From the NCBI RefSeq assembly GCF_001458295.1, contig NZ_CYUD01000016.1, forward strand, positions 1-64,000: 64,000 nucleotides of DNA. The letters run 5' to 3'. This stretch comes from Ruegeria denitrificans (lineage in GTDB: Bacteria; Pseudomonadota; Alphaproteobacteria; Rhodobacterales; Rhodobacteraceae). A program made the position numbers and the translations under genes. Below, piece after piece: positions 1 through 9,210 of the stretch (position 1 is its first letter; every line of letters begins with the position of its first letter). The notes under the pieces were generated by a model. That model was not told the DNA's origin. It did no database searches and was given only the letters and a program-made list of their open reading frames with translations.

Positions 1-404
1 TGAAACTTGAACTTAGATGCAGACTTATCTTGGGCATGTCCGGATTAACGGCATTTGCAATAGGTCTGGCCATCACATTGGACCCACAGTCTTTCTACGC
101 CAACTACGGCATCGTACTCTCACCGCAGCCAAACCTGATGAGCGAGTTGCGTGCACCTGCTGCCAATCTCGCGGTACTTGGCCTGATCATTTTGTGCGGA
201 GCATTTTACCAAAAGTTGATCCAGGCCTCAGCCTTGCTTGGGGCTACGGTTTTCTCAGCTTTCGCCGTGGGCAGGACAATCAGTTTCGTCCTCGATGGTT
301 GGCCATCCGAAAACATTCTTGCCGCATTTGCGATAGAGGTTTTGCTTGCGGTGTTGTGTTTGTGGGTTGTCGGTGGAAATGCGAAATCTGCAGCGCCTGC
401 CTGA
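1..404 (+). CDS. DUF4345-type membrane protein (start at window edge)
   Basis: Small hydrophobic protein of about 134 residues with roughly four membrane segments, resembling the DUF4345 family (uncharacterised inner-membrane proteins). The reading frame is open to the left edge. The first two bases are TG in frame, so the start codon is probably an ATG whose A lies just outside the window, giving MKLELRCRLILGMSG. An internal TTG at 30 is a poorer start. Early residues contain a DPxxFYxxYG segment of the kind seen in this family. The function is unknown. The gene stands alone, with a dispersed repeat after its stop. Confidence 0.7.
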   Translation, partial: KLELRCRLILGMSGLTAFAIGLAITLDPQSFYANYGIVLSPQPNLMSELRAPAANLAVLGLIILCGAFYQKLIQASALLGATVFSAFAVGRTISFVLDGWPSENILAAFAIEVLLAVLCLWVVGGNAKSAAPA

Positions 405-411
405 GACGGTT

Positions 412-474
412 TTGTCCACGTAGAAGTCGTTCACACCTAGTGCAGCGAACGGCTGCCCTGAGCCCAAAGCGGAC
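412..474. repeat. dispersed intergenic repeat, copy 1
   Basis: Non-coding unit that ends in the core GAGCCCAAAGCGGAC (460-474) and begins with a TTTTGTCCAC arm. It aligns over about 65 bp with the copy at 6897-6966; both share a GTGC(A/C)GCGAA block in the middle. It lies between two converging genes. Confidence 0.7.
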
Positions 475-537
475 TGAAATGTGCTCGCCAAAATGAATTG
501 CGGCGATAGACATTCTCTTGAGCGGTCTAACCCACCA

Positions 538-1296
538 CTAAATGCATTCACCGCCATCGATAACCAGGGCTTGCCCCGTCATAAAAGCGGATTCATCTGA
601 AGCTAAATAGACGATCCCATGGCCAATCTCTTCAACTGTCGCCCATCGACTCATGGGGATCGCCTGCTCGATGTAGCTTTCCAGTTTGGCACGGCCTCCC
701 ATCTGCTTTTCGAAGCCTGCATTGAAAGGGGTGTCTACAAATCCTGGACATAGGGCATTGAAACGGATTGCATGGACAGCGTAGTCGGCTGCCATCTGCC
801 GGACCATCGCAACAGCAGCGTGCTTTGTAGTCGCATAGGCGATCATACCCCGGTCATATTGAACCCCAGAATTGGAGGCCGTGACGATCACGCTGCCTCC
901 ACCTTGTGATTTCATATGGGGGACGGCTGCACGCGCGGCAATGAAGTGAGCGCGGACATTCAATGCCCAAGAAGCATCCATTCCATCTGGTTCCACTTCT
1001 TCCAGTGTTCCTTCGATCTGCAACCCAGCGTGAGAGTGCAACACGTCAAGCCGACCGAAGTTTTTAACTGCTTCGTCTATGGTTCTGGTAAGGGCATCGT
1101 CATCGGTCACATCAAGCTGTATGGCAGATGCTTGATTTCCCTGCGCATCGATCGCGGCCACAGTGGCTTCAGCAAGTGTTGCATCGCGATCGGTTACCAC
1201 AACATGCGCACCCTCTTGTGCCATTGCCATTGAACCCGCCCGACCAATTCCTGATCCCGCGCCCGTCACGAGCGCGACCTTACCTGCAAGCCGCAT
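538..1296 (-). CDS. SDR family oxidoreductase
   Basis: NAD(P)-dependent short-chain dehydrogenase of 252 residues, a normal length for classical SDRs. The cofactor motif TGAGSGIG is at 11-18. The catalytic Tyr154 and Lys158 lie in YATTK, with the Ser-rich strand before them near 141-143. The usual NNAG motif reads SHAG. The ATG at 1296 has a good AAGGAG site upstream. It is the last gene of the five-gene minus-strand transporter operon, 18 bp after the second permease, so it probably oxidises the imported compound or a product of it. The substrate cannot be read from the sequence. Confidence 0.9.
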   Translation of the reverse strand: MRLAGKVALVTGAGSGIGRAGSMAMAQEGAHVVVTDRDATLAEATVAAIDAQGNQASAIQLDVTDDDALTRTIDEAVKNFGRLDVLHSHAGLQIEGTLEEVEPDGMDASWALNVRAHFIAARAAVPHMKSQGGGSVIVTASNSGVQYDRGMIAYATTKHAAVAMVRQMAADYAVHAIRFNALCPGFVDTPFNAGFEKQMGGRAKLESYIEQAIPMSRWATVEEIGHGIVYLASDESAFMTGQALVIDGGECI

Positions 1297-1314
1297 GTCA
1301 CTTGGCTCCTTTAT

Positions 1315-2136
1315 TTAATTATTCGATTTTGAGGCGCCTCGGCGCAAAAGCAGCTGCGCTGCAACGAGCAACAAGAGCGACGCGCCCATAACCATAGTGC
1401 CGATGGCATTGATCTCGGGTGTTACGCCGCGCCGGATGGATGAGAATATGTAGATTGGCAGGGTTGTTTCTGAGCCAGCTACGAAGAATGCGATGATGAA
1501 ATCATCAAATGAGAAAGTGAAGCTGAGCAGGAAGCCTGCCAAAATTGCCGGTGCTATCAACGGCAGGGTCACCTGTCGAAAGGTGCCCCAGGGCGTCGCA
1601 AAGAGGTCAGCCGAAGCTTCCATGAGCGCGCGGTCCATACCCGATAGCCTTGCACGTACGATGATTATGACCAGCGCCATTGTGAACATGGTGTGTGCGG
1701 CGACAAGCGTGGGCATCCCCATGGAAAGTTGCGGGGGATTTGCTCCATCGGGCCATAGGCTTGCAAGAAGCGGGTTTAGCCAGCCGAATACGGTGACCAG
1801 AGCAATGAGTGTCGCGATGCCGATGACGATACCGGGTATCATTATCGCAATATAAATCATCGCATCAAACAAAGTTCGGAGCCATCCCTTAACCCCTTGT
1901 AAAGCGATGGCCGCCATGGTTCCGAGAGTGGATGCGAGGCAAGCAGTTATGAATGCCGCAAGCAGACTGGTCTCGAGCGCGTCCATTACAAATGGGTTGT
2001 TGAGCGCTTTACCATACCATTGGGTCGAGAACCCCATGAACTGGCTTGCGTGTCGTCCGGCATTAAAGCTGAAAAGCGCGATGATGCCGATTGGAATATA
2101 GAGAAAAAGGTAGACGCAAATCGCGTATAAGCGCAT
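1315..2136 (-). CDS. ABC transporter permease, PotC type
   Basis: Inner-membrane permease of 273 residues with about six helices, of the spermidine/putrescine PotC/PotI branch. The EAA loop reads EASADLFATPWGTFRQVTLPL and contacts the ATPase. It starts 7 bp after the upstream permease stop, so translation is probably coupled. It pairs with the PotB-type permease to form the channel. The family assignment is secure. The exact substrate (polyamine or a related cationic or amino compound) is inferred only from family. Confidence 0.92.
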   Translation of the reverse strand: MRLYAICVYLFLYIPIGIIALFSFNAGRHASQFMGFSTQWYGKALNNPFVMDALETSLLAAFITACLASTLGTMAAIALQGVKGWLRTLFDAMIYIAIMIPGIVIGIATLIALVTVFGWLNPLLASLWPDGANPPQLSMGMPTLVAAHTMFTMALVIIIVRARLSGMDRALMEASADLFATPWGTFRQVTLPLIAPAILAGFLLSFTFSFDDFIIAFFVAGSETTLPIYIFSSIRRGVTPEINAIGTMVMGASLLLLVAAQLLLRRGASKSNN

Positions 2137-2143
2137 CGGACCC

Positions 2144-2995
2144 TCACATCAGCGAGACATCTTCGCGCTGGCCACCCAGGCGCGCGATGAATTTCATGTA
2201 AATTGAAACAGTGACAAGCATTACGACAACCAGAGTCATTGCGACCGCCGATCCGTACGCCCAGTTCCGAGACTGCAGGAACAGGTCCACCAGCGCATTT
2301 CCGACGAAAAAAACCTTTCCGCCGCCCAAGATCGCTGGGATCAGAAACTCGCCCATCAGCAAGATGAAGACCAGCATGCAGCCAGTTGCGATACCAGGTA
2401 CCGACAAAGGAAGTGTCACCTGACGGAACGTACGCCATGGGGTAGAGCCGAGATCAGCCGATGCTTCCAGAAGGCGTTTATCCAGTTTGTCTAAGCTTAC
2501 AAAAATCGGGAAAACCATCAGAGGTAGATACCCATAGACAATCCCGACAAGCACAGCGAACGGCGTATTTATCAGGCGGACATCATCGATGCCGATCGAC
2601 TCCAGTAAAGCGGGCAAGCCACGCCCCCCAAGGATGAAAATCCAAGCGTATGACCGGATCAGAATCGATGTCCAGAACGGCACGATCACTAGGATCAACA
2701 GCGAAGTTCTCCACTTTGGTGAACAACGCACCGCAAGAAAGTAGGCGAGCGGGTAGGCAATTACCAACGCAGCGATAGTCCCCAGAGGTGCAAGGATCAA
2801 AGTGTTCTTAAACGCCGTCCATCGCGCAGGAAGGTTGGCATATTGTTCCAACGTGAACGCTGGAACGTAGCCTCCGGCGGCACCCCGTTCGCCAAAGGAA
2901 AAGACGAAGACGACCAGCAGAGGAAGGGCTAGCATTACCAAAAGCCATATTCCTGCTGGAGCCAGCAACAGTGCTTTTCTGCCTCGTTCGGTCAT
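2144..2995 (-). CDS. ABC transporter permease, PotB type
   Basis: Inner-membrane permease of 283 residues of the PotB/PotH branch, with an N-terminal helix around residues 10-30 and about five more. The EAA loop reads EASADLGSTPWRTFRQVTLPL. It is the third gene of the operon after the ATPase and the binding protein. The ATG at 2995 follows the binding-protein stop by 38 bp. It forms a heterodimeric channel with the following permease. Confidence 0.92.
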   Translation of the reverse strand: MTERGRKALLLAPAGIWLLVMLALPLLVVFVFSFGERGAAGGYVPAFTLEQYANLPARWTAFKNTLILAPLGTIAALVIAYPLAYFLAVRCSPKWRTSLLILVIVPFWTSILIRSYAWIFILGGRGLPALLESIGIDDVRLINTPFAVLVGIVYGYLPLMVFPIFVSLDKLDKRLLEASADLGSTPWRTFRQVTLPLSVPGIATGCMLVFILLMGEFLIPAILGGGKVFFVGNALVDLFLQSRNWAYGSAVAMTLVVVMLVTVSIYMKFIARLGGQREDVSLM

Positions 2996-3033
2996 TTTGT
3001 CCTCGTCTTTTCCGATATTGGCGGCCTTGCCGC

Positions 3034-4197
3034 TTAGGCCGACTTGAAGCGGGCGAGCAACTCGGCACGGTTTGGATCGGTTAGTGTAGCCGCCGCGCCG
3101 AACTCGAGTGCATTCAGAAGGTCAGCTGCCGGATAAAGGATCGGATCTTCCAGTAGTTCCTTCGGCAGCAACGCATTGGTGCGAGCATCAGCCGATGGAT
3201 AGCCGTGAGCGAGGACTTCTTTCGCATTAACTTCCGGGTTCAGCAGGAAGTCGATCAAGGCATAAGCGGCATCCATATGGGGTGCGCCCTTAGGAATAGC
3301 GTAGTAGTCGGACCAGAGTTCACCGCCCTCAGTCCCCAGAACGTAGGCGATTTCAGGCATGTCGACATTCATCTGCTTGCCGTCACCTGTCCAGCACATC
3401 GTCATCCAGGCATCACCGTTACGCATCGGCGGCTGATAATCCGACGAGATTGCAAACAGATGCGGTTTGGCATCCAGCAACAATTTCTCGGCATCCGCCA
3501 GTTCCTTCTCATCGACCGAGTTGAAGGAGTAGCCGAAGTATTTCAGGGCATTACCGATGGTGGTGAGTTGGTAATCATGCACCATTGTCCGGCCTGAGTA
3601 ACCTTCCATAGTAAGGTCCCAGAACTCTTTCCATGTGGTTGGAGTCGGAGCGCCGTCAAGCTTGCTGGTGTTCACTGCAAAGCCAGTCGTGCCCCAGTTT
3701 TTTGGCACCGCGTAAAGCTGGCCATCGACAGAACCGGCATCGGAAAAGCGCTGTTCGAATGAACCTGCGTCGTAGTTTGGCAGTTTGGACGTATCGAGCG
3801 GGATGATCAGATCTTCACCCACATACGTAGTGATGGTGTAGTTGGTTGGAACGAAAACGTCCCAGCCAGACCCTCCAGCCTGTAGTTTTGCCAACATCTC
3901 TTCGTTCGAACCAAAAACATTGACCTGAACATGGGCGCCAGTGGCTTCCGTGAAGGCTTCGAAGTTCATCTCGTCATGGTAGTTCGGCCATGTGGCGAGG
4001 ATCACTCGGTCGCCAATGTCCCCGGCAGCAAATGCCGGGCGTGGACGCAACCCAGGAACGGCCGTGCCCAGAACGGCCGTTGCCATCCCAAGACCTGTCA
4101 CGCCTAAGAAATGTCGCCGTGTAACCGAACCCTTTTGGTACCGGCGAAGCTCTTCCATGAACTTTTGCTTGGAAATAGTCCCATTATCCTTGGTCAT
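3034..4197 (-). CDS. extracellular solute-binding protein, PotD/PotF type
   Basis: Periplasmic binding protein of 387 residues for the adjacent ABC importer. The N-terminus carries a twin-arginine signal: RRHFLGVTG at about 27-35, a hydrophobic stretch, then PAFAAG, so export is probably in folded form by Tat. The mature part contains the ATWPNYHDEMNFEAF and NWGTTGFAVN segments typical of polyamine-binding proteins. It lies between the ATPase and permease genes. The ligand is not certain: polyamine-type proteins also bind other amines and some amino-acid derivatives. Confidence 0.92.
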   Translation of the reverse strand: MTKDNGTISKQKFMEELRRYQKGSVTRRHFLGVTGLGMATAVLGTAVPGLRPRPAFAAGDIGDRVILATWPNYHDEMNFEAFTEATGAHVQVNVFGSNEEMLAKLQAGGSGWDVFVPTNYTITTYVGEDLIIPLDTSKLPNYDAGSFEQRFSDAGSVDGQLYAVPKNWGTTGFAVNTSKLDGAPTPTTWKEFWDLTMEGYSGRTMVHDYQLTTIGNALKYFGYSFNSVDEKELADAEKLLLDAKPHLFAISSDYQPPMRNGDAWMTMCWTGDGKQMNVDMPEIAYVLGTEGGELWSDYYAIPKGAPHMDAAYALIDFLLNPEVNAKEVLAHGYPSADARTNALLPKELLEDPILYPAADLLNALEFGAAATLTDPNRAELLARFKSA

Positions 4198-4231
4198 TGT
4201 GAACCTCTCTGTTGTTGGATTGCGGGATTTG

Positions 4232-5344
4232 TTATTTTTCCAGGATCAGCAGTGCGCCTTCGCCCCATGAAACAAAGGCCTGCTCTCCTGCATTGAACGT
4301 CCCCTCGTTCAATTCCGCTTGCCTTGGCACAAGTACGTGGAAATCACCCAGTGCTTCGTTGCGCGCAAGGTATTCTGTGTGCTCACCAAGGAAGATCCGA
4401 TTTTGAATGGTAACTGGCAGAGCGATTTCAGCTGTGGGTAGCGCGCGGGTCAGCGTGATCTGTTCAGGACGGATACTAACGCACACTTCCTGCCCTGCAT
4501 CTATTGGAATCTCCGGAGTTCCGTGCACCTTTTGGCCACTCGCTAAACGCACAGTGATTTGGTCGGCTGCTGAGTCAGTCACAGTTGCATCAAAGAAATT
4601 TGAGGTGCCTACAAATCCAGCCACGTAGCGGCTGCGGGGCATGTCATAGAGTTCGCGTGGGCTGCCAACCTGCACAATACTGCCGCCTTCCATCACACAA
4701 ATTCGGTCGGACATTGAAAGCGCTTCTTCTTGGTCGTGCGTGACGAGGACAAAAGTTATTCCCAGTTGTCGTTGCAGGTTCTGCAGTTCAAACTGCATTT
4801 CTTTTCGAAGCTTTCGATCCAGAGCAGCCATTGGTTCATCAAGCAGCAAAAGCTTGGGCTCGTTTACGATCGCACGCGCCAAAGCGACGCGTTGCTGCTG
4901 ACCACCAGACATCTCCCAGATGCGACGTGGGCCAAACCCACCAAGACGGACAGTTTCCAGCGCTTGCTCAACCTTTGTCGCGATTGTTTGTTTGTCTACG
5001 CGTGGTCGTTGTTGGCGCAGGCCGTACGCGATGTTGTCGAACACGCTTAGGTGAGGAAAAAGAGCATAGTGCTGAAACACCATGTTGACTGGGCGATGGT
5101 GCGCATCCAAGTCGTTGACGACTTCTCCATCGAGCAACACCTGACCTTCGGTTGGCTTCTCGAAACCTGCCAACATTCTAAGCGCAGTGGTTTTGCCGCA
5201 ACCAGATGGGCCTAAGAACGACAGGAACTCTCCTTTCCCAATGGAAAGATTCAGGTCTTTGGCGGCGACCACATTCCCGAAGGTCTTGGTCACTCCTCGG
5301 AGTTCCGCAATCGTCTGCATAGTGACGCTCATGTCAAAGCTCAT
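4232..5344 (-). CDS. ABC transporter ATP-binding protein, PotA type
   Basis: Cytoplasmic ATPase of 370 residues. It has Walker A GPSGCGKTT, the Q-loop FQHYALFPHL, the signature MSGGQQQRVALARA, Walker B LLLLDEPMAALD, the H-loop VTHDQEEA and a C-terminal TOBE domain (last ~100 residues), as in PotA. The ATG at 5344 was chosen because AAGGAAAA precedes it at good spacing. The longer frame to 5395 would overlap the divergent regulator's leader. First gene of the operon, transcribed from the region shared with the LuxR-type regulator. Confidence 0.93.
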   Translation of the reverse strand: MSFDMSVTMQTIAELRGVTKTFGNVVAAKDLNLSIGKGEFLSFLGPSGCGKTTALRMLAGFEKPTEGQVLLDGEVVNDLDAHHRPVNMVFQHYALFPHLSVFDNIAYGLRQQRPRVDKQTIATKVEQALETVRLGGFGPRRIWEMSGGQQQRVALARAIVNEPKLLLLDEPMAALDRKLRKEMQFELQNLQRQLGITFVLVTHDQEEALSMSDRICVMEGGSIVQVGSPRELYDMPRSRYVAGFVGTSNFFDATVTDSAADQITVRLASGQKVHGTPEIPIDAGQEVCVSIRPEQITLTRALPTAEIALPVTIQNRIFLGEHTEYLARNEALGDFHVLVPRQAELNEGTFNAGEQAFVSWGEGALLILEK

Positions 5345-5435
5345 ATACTGCCGTTTTCCTTTTGCTTGATTTTTTGGCATTTGTTGGCATACCACTCAAA
5401 CAAGGAAAAAGTAACAATAACTCGGAATAACTGTA

Positions 5436-5455
5436 TATACCACAATTGGGGTATA
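5436..5455. promoter_or_regulatory. near-perfect 20-bp palindrome, candidate operator
   Basis: TATACC at 5436-5441 and GGTATA at 5450-5455 are inverted around a central CAATTG. Two positions break perfect symmetry. It lies between the divergent transporter operon and the LuxR-type gene, immediately before the proposed GTG start of the regulator, as expected for an autoregulatory or shared operator. Binding is inferred. Confidence 0.45.
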
Positions 5456-5458
5456 GAG

Positions 5459-6253
5459 GTGCTTTTCGAAAATCTGGAGCGGCGTGTGTACGATTGGATG
5501 GAAGAGGCCGGCAGGGTCGTGGAGAAGATCGGAACCCCAGAATTTCCATGTGCTTTGGCAGATGGCTTACGGCAGGTCGCACCATTTGATTTTACGGTGG
5601 TGTTTGGCCATGTCGGAACCGAAGCACCAATAGACCTTCACGACGATTTCCCAAAAAGCAAACGGCGTATTTTTGTTGAGGATTACCAAGCCGGGCCCTA
5701 CGTACTTGATCCATTTTTTTTGGCCGCGACAAAGCCAATAACACCGGGTCTGTATCGCATGCGTGATATCGCACCGGACAGGTTCTATCAGGGCGAATAC
5801 TATCGCAGCTATTACAAAAGGACTGGGTTAGCAGAGGAGATTGGCTACTTTATCGATATCCCAGGCGCTGGGATGATTGTGGTCTCGCTCATGCGAGCAG
5901 AGAAGCCTTTTTCCGCCAAGGAAATTCGTCATTTGCACGCTCTATGGCCGCTCGTTCGGGCAGCCTGCTGCAAACATTGGAGTGACTTTCCAACGATGGC
6001 CCGCGGCGCCGCAGCGAATGGCGTTAGTCGTCGCGTTGATCTAGCATTCCAGGCATTTGGCGATGGCGTTCTGACGCCACGAGAACGAGAAGTCGTTGAG
6101 TTCACATTGAAGGGCCATTCGGCAGAAGCTGTTGGCACAATTCTCGGCATCTCTCCAGGCACAGTCCGCATCCACAGACGCAACATTTACGCGAAACTTA
6201 GGATCAACTCGCAGGGTGAGCTTTTTTCAAAGTTCATTGAAAAGGCGCTTTAA
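5459..6253 (+). CDS. LuxR family (helix-turn-helix) transcriptional regulator
   Basis: Regulator of about 264 residues. The C-terminal ~65 residues form a LuxR/NarL DNA-binding domain (LTPREREVVEFTLKGHSAEAVGTILGISPGTVRIHRRNIYAKL region). The N-terminal ~180 residues resemble the uncharacterised sensor domain of similar regulators, with a DFPKSKRRIFVEDY...GPYVLDPFF segment, and not a receiver domain. The GTG at 5459 is preferred: the frame opens from a TTG at 5366 with no ribosome site and would cover the palindrome. It is divergent from the ABC operon and probably controls it. The ligand is probably the transported compound or a derivative (inference). Confidence 0.8.
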   Translation: MLFENLERRVYDWMEEAGRVVEKIGTPEFPCALADGLRQVAPFDFTVVFGHVGTEAPIDLHDDFPKSKRRIFVEDYQAGPYVLDPFFLAATKPITPGLYRMRDIAPDRFYQGEYYRSYYKRTGLAEEIGYFIDIPGAGMIVVSLMRAEKPFSAKEIRHLHALWPLVRAACCKHWSDFPTMARGAAANGVSRRVDLAFQAFGDGVLTPREREVVEFTLKGHSAEAVGTILGISPGTVRIHRRNIYAKLRINSQGELFSKFIEKAL

Positions 6254-6406
6254 AAGGTTCCTTGAACACCCACTTTATCCGTTTTGCCGACCTTGCTACC
6301 TTGTGACCCGGAAAGCACCAAACATTTGGACGGCACTGTCTGATAGCCAAGGAACCCAAAGGGAGAGGGTTGGGACGCCCGGGACCCATGTTGGGCTAAA
6401 TTAATA

Positions 6407-6424
6407 CCCGAAAACGCTTTCGGG
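6407..6424. terminator. hairpin after the LuxR gene
   Basis: CCCGAAA (6407-6413), a four-base loop, then TTTCGGG (6418-6424): a perfect 7-bp stem. There is no T-run after it, so it may be a weak or factor-dependent terminator, or only a structured spacer. Confidence 0.35.
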
Positions 6425-6489
6425 CCATTGTCTATCTAACCGGATCAGCCGTTTTAAAAATGGCGTCAAGATACGAAAGGCAAAATTTC

Positions 6490-6693
6490 ATGGACGCACC
6501 AGTTATCCAGTTGATTTTTATGCTCATCTTGCTGGTTGTCGTGATCTGGCTTTATATCCTGCCTATCACGATGGCAGGGCGGCGCAACCGATCCGGTTTG
6601 ATCTGGTTCCTGATCGGTCTGGTTGGATCACCCCTTTTGGCTATTCTTTTGCTGCTGGCTCTAGGTGACGCACCCGAACAACCAACAACCTAA
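6490..6693 (+). CDS. small two-helix membrane protein
   Basis: Protein of 67 residues with two predicted membrane helices (about residues 6-24 and 37-56) joined by a basic loop (MAGRRNRSG), and a short polar tail. The ATG at 6490 is preferred over 6460 because GAAAGG lies 9 bases upstream. No family is recognised with confidence; similar short proteins with an RNRSGLIWFLIGLVGSP-like segment are common in proteobacteria. The function is unknown. Confidence 0.6.
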   Translation: MDAPVIQLIFMLILLVVVIWLYILPITMAGRRNRSGLIWFLIGLVGSPLLAILLLLALGDAPEQPTT

Positions 6694-6896
6694 TTTTGGG
6701 ACGATACCATCTGACACTCAAAAGGGCTTAACCGGAGGGTATCTGGACGCTCGTGAGCCATAACGTCCTGCTCAGCATGCAATAAGGGTGCCATTTGAGA
6801 CACTATACTTCCGGAAGTGAAGACAACTAATCCTTCTCACTCTCCACAACCGTGTACTGTAAACCCAAGGTCGGTCGATTTGATTGGAGAACCACA

Positions 6897-6966
6897 GACC
6901 GCTTTGTCCGCATCGCAGTCGTATACGCCGAGTGCCGCGAATAACCGCTTCGAGCCCTGAGCGGAC
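6897..6966. repeat. dispersed intergenic repeat, copy 2
   Basis: Unit running from GACCGCTTTGTCCGC to a GAGCCCTGAGCGGAC end. It lies in the 332-bp gap 6694-7025, which otherwise holds nothing recognisable apart from the ribosome site of the next gene. It aligns with the copies at 412-474, 13681-13742 and 20771-20833. Confidence 0.75.
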
Positions 6967-7025
6967 ATTGATACGTTGAAGCAACTAGCTGTCGCCGATA
7001 GAGTTTCATAGAGAGGTTTGCTGCT

Positions 7026-8258
7026 ATGTACACCCTGATTGACACTGTGGTTGTGGGCGGAGGTCAAGCTGGTCTTTCCGTTAGCTGGCACTTAAAGCAG
7101 GCTGGTCATGACCACGTTGTTTTGGACCGCGGGCAGATTGGCGATACATGGCGTAACCGTTGGGACTCGTTCTGCCTGGTCTCTCCTAACAAACTCTGCC
7201 GACTTCCAGGTTTCCATTACGATGGGGATGATCCCGATGGTTTCATGCTCCGCGATGAGATCGTCAAATACATCGAAGACTATGCGAAAAGTTTTGGTCC
7301 GCCCTATCGAGGGGGCGTCGAGGTGGCTAGAATCGAGGCAAGTGCAGGACCGGGTCGGTTCAAACTATCCACATCAGATGGCGAAATCAGAGCGCAGAAC
7401 TTGATCGTCACCGTCGGCACGCATCAACACCCGAATATACCAAGTTGGCATTACGATCTGCCCGAAAGGGTTACTGGCATACATACGTGTGACTATCGCA
7501 ACTCAGCGAGCCTACCGGATGGTGCGGTATTCATTATTGGAAGTGGTCAGTCAGGGTGTCAGGTCGCTGAGGACCTGCACTTATCCGGGCGCGACGTACA
7601 TCTTGCAGTGGGCAGTGCTGGCCGCATCCCACGTCGCTATAGGGGTCGCGACATTTTTGAATGGGACTTGGCGACTGGGTACATGAATATGGCGGTAAAG
7701 GACCATCCCAAAGGGACAGCTATCCGGTTCAAAGCCCATCCACATCTCTCTGGGCGAGAGGGTGGTCGTATTATTGATCTGCGCCAGATGGCGCTCGACG
7801 GGGTCAAACTACACAGCAAGATTGAGGGTGTTAAAGACGGGTGTCTGATTTTGGCGGGCGGACTTGAAGAGACGCTCAAGGCAGTGGACGATGTGTGTCG
7901 CGCGGAAATGGAGAGCATCGACACGTTTGTTGCAGAGAATGGACTCGATGATCCCAAGGAAATTGTTGTCCCGATCAACTGGCAGCCCAAACCTGAACAA
8001 CCGTTCTTCGACTTGGCTGCAGCAAATGTTTCAACCGTCATATACGCAACTGGGTTTCACCGCGATTTTGGATGGATCGACTTGCCAGTCTTCGATGAGA
8101 CTGGCTATCCGCTTTATGAGCGAGGTACTACGGATATAGCAGGCCTGTACTTCTGCGGACTGCATTGGATGCATACACAAGGGTCTGGCCTGTTTTATGG
8201 CGTGGGCGAGGACGCGGCGTACGTAGTTGATCACTTGATTTCCACTTCGAACAAATGA
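7026..8258 (+). CDS. FAD/NAD(P)-binding monooxygenase-like oxidoreductase
   Basis: Protein of 410 residues of the flavin-containing monooxygenase/thioredoxin-reductase-like group. The FAD-binding GGGQAG is at 11-16 and the NAD(P)-binding GSGQSG at 172-177. An IGDTWRNRWDSFCLVSP segment (38-54) resembles the FMO/YUCCA branch. It should be a soluble cytoplasmic enzyme. The ATG at 7026 follows GAGG. It is monocistronic, with a LysR regulator convergent downstream. The substrate is unknown. The protein looks intact, with an ATGF segment near the C-terminus as in this superfamily. Confidence 0.85.
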   Translation: MYTLIDTVVVGGGQAGLSVSWHLKQAGHDHVVLDRGQIGDTWRNRWDSFCLVSPNKLCRLPGFHYDGDDPDGFMLRDEIVKYIEDYAKSFGPPYRGGVEVARIEASAGPGRFKLSTSDGEIRAQNLIVTVGTHQHPNIPSWHYDLPERVTGIHTCDYRNSASLPDGAVFIIGSGQSGCQVAEDLHLSGRDVHLAVGSAGRIPRRYRGRDIFEWDLATGYMNMAVKDHPKGTAIRFKAHPHLSGREGGRIIDLRQMALDGVKLHSKIEGVKDGCLILAGGLEETLKAVDDVCRAEMESIDTFVAENGLDDPKEIVVPINWQPKPEQPFFDLAAANVSTVIYATGFHRDFGWIDLPVFDETGYPLYERGTTDIAGLYFCGLHWMHTQGSGLFYGVGEDAAYVVDHLISTSNK

Positions 8259-8313
8259 GGTGCGCGACAGCCTCGAGCCTAGCTTGGTTCGAAGGTTTCC
8301 AACTGCAACTGGA

Positions 8314-9210
8314 TCAGTTTTCGGACGTGTTTGCCGAGACGACTTGCGACTGAGATATAAGCCAGTTGACGAACACCTCAGCCTCGGGACGCTGAAATTC
8401 TGCTTGAGTCTGGATGTAATAGACGCCGAAGAGTGGCTGAGAGAACAACTCAATCATCCGACCAGATGACAGATCGTCCTCGAAAAAAGCTCTGGCAGAA
8501 TACGTGATACCGTCACCCCGGCGAACCGCAGTCATGATCAGGTTCCCAGGCATGTGATTTATGGTCAATGGCTCGGGAGGTACGACCCCATGATAGGTGA
8601 ACCAGTCGGCCGCCTCGTTGGTGCCTAGTTCCTGCAACCAGGGCAGCTTCGTTAATGAGGCCGGGTCACGCAGATCTTGGCCTTCCACCAGTGAAGGTGC
8701 TCCGATCACGACCATGTCGGAAACAAGGACAGTATCCTGTTTTTTTCTTGGCATGCGTCTATCGTGATACCGAATGGCGACATCGATACCACCTGGCTTT
8801 ATCTGAACCAGTTCAGAAGTTGGGTTCAGCATCAAAGTGATCTCTGGATGTTGTTGTTGAAACTCTGCCATTCTCGGCAATAGCCACTCCACCGCGAATG
8901 CTGGTGACATGGTCACTTGAACGGGACGGTGTGCTGCATGTTCCGCCAGTCGTTCGACACCCCTTCCGATAATTTCAAAGCCGATACCCAGTTCACGTGC
9001 AAGCATGATGCCTGGCTCGGTCAGCTCAATGCTGCGCCCACGTTTAGCAACGAGAGCTACACCCAAATGTCTTTCCAACGATTTCACCTGCTGGCTGACA
9101 GCCGCTTGGGTAACGTTCAAGCGTTCAGCCGCCACGGTGTAACTCCCTGCTTCCGCAACTGCTGAGAAAGCGCGCAAAGCGTTCATCGGGGGAAGGTGCA
9201 ACCAATCCAT
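8314..9210 (-). CDS. LysR family regulator, GcvA type
   Basis: Full-length LysR protein of 298 residues. It opens with LPPMNALRAFSAVAEAGSYT and the HTH helix LNVTQAAVSQQVKSLE, typical of the GcvA-like branch, followed by a periplasmic-binding-like effector domain. It is divergent from the GFA gene with a 159-bp gap that holds CTAA-N7-TTAG near 9221-9235, a possible LysR site. It may control the GFA-DUF1059 pair. The ligand is unknown. Confidence 0.9.
   Translation of the reverse strand: MDWLHLPPMNALRAFSAVAEAGSYTVAAERLNVTQAAVSQQVKSLERHLGVALVAKRGRSIELTEPGIMLARELGIGFEIIGRGVERLAEHAAHRPVQVTMSPAFAVEWLLPRMAEFQQQHPEITLMLNPTSELVQIKPGGIDVAIRYHDRRMPRKKQDTVLVSDMVVIGAPSLVEGQDLRDPASLTKLPWLQELGTNEAADWFTYHGVVPPEPLTINHMPGNLIMTAVRRGDGITYSARAFFEDDLSSGRMIELFSQPLFGVYYIQTQAEFQRPEAEVFVNWLISQSQVVSANTSEN

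Noticed and set aside
255..557. Minus-strand frames near the dispersed repeat (peptide FAALGVNDFYVDKT)
   Set aside because: A similar peptide is found at copy 2 of the repeat. The likeness comes from the non-coding repeat itself, not from a gene.
5366..5458. Longer N-terminus for the LuxR-type regulator from TTG at 5366
   Set aside because: No ribosome site; it would overlap the longer potA frame and cover the palindrome. GTG at 5459 is simpler.
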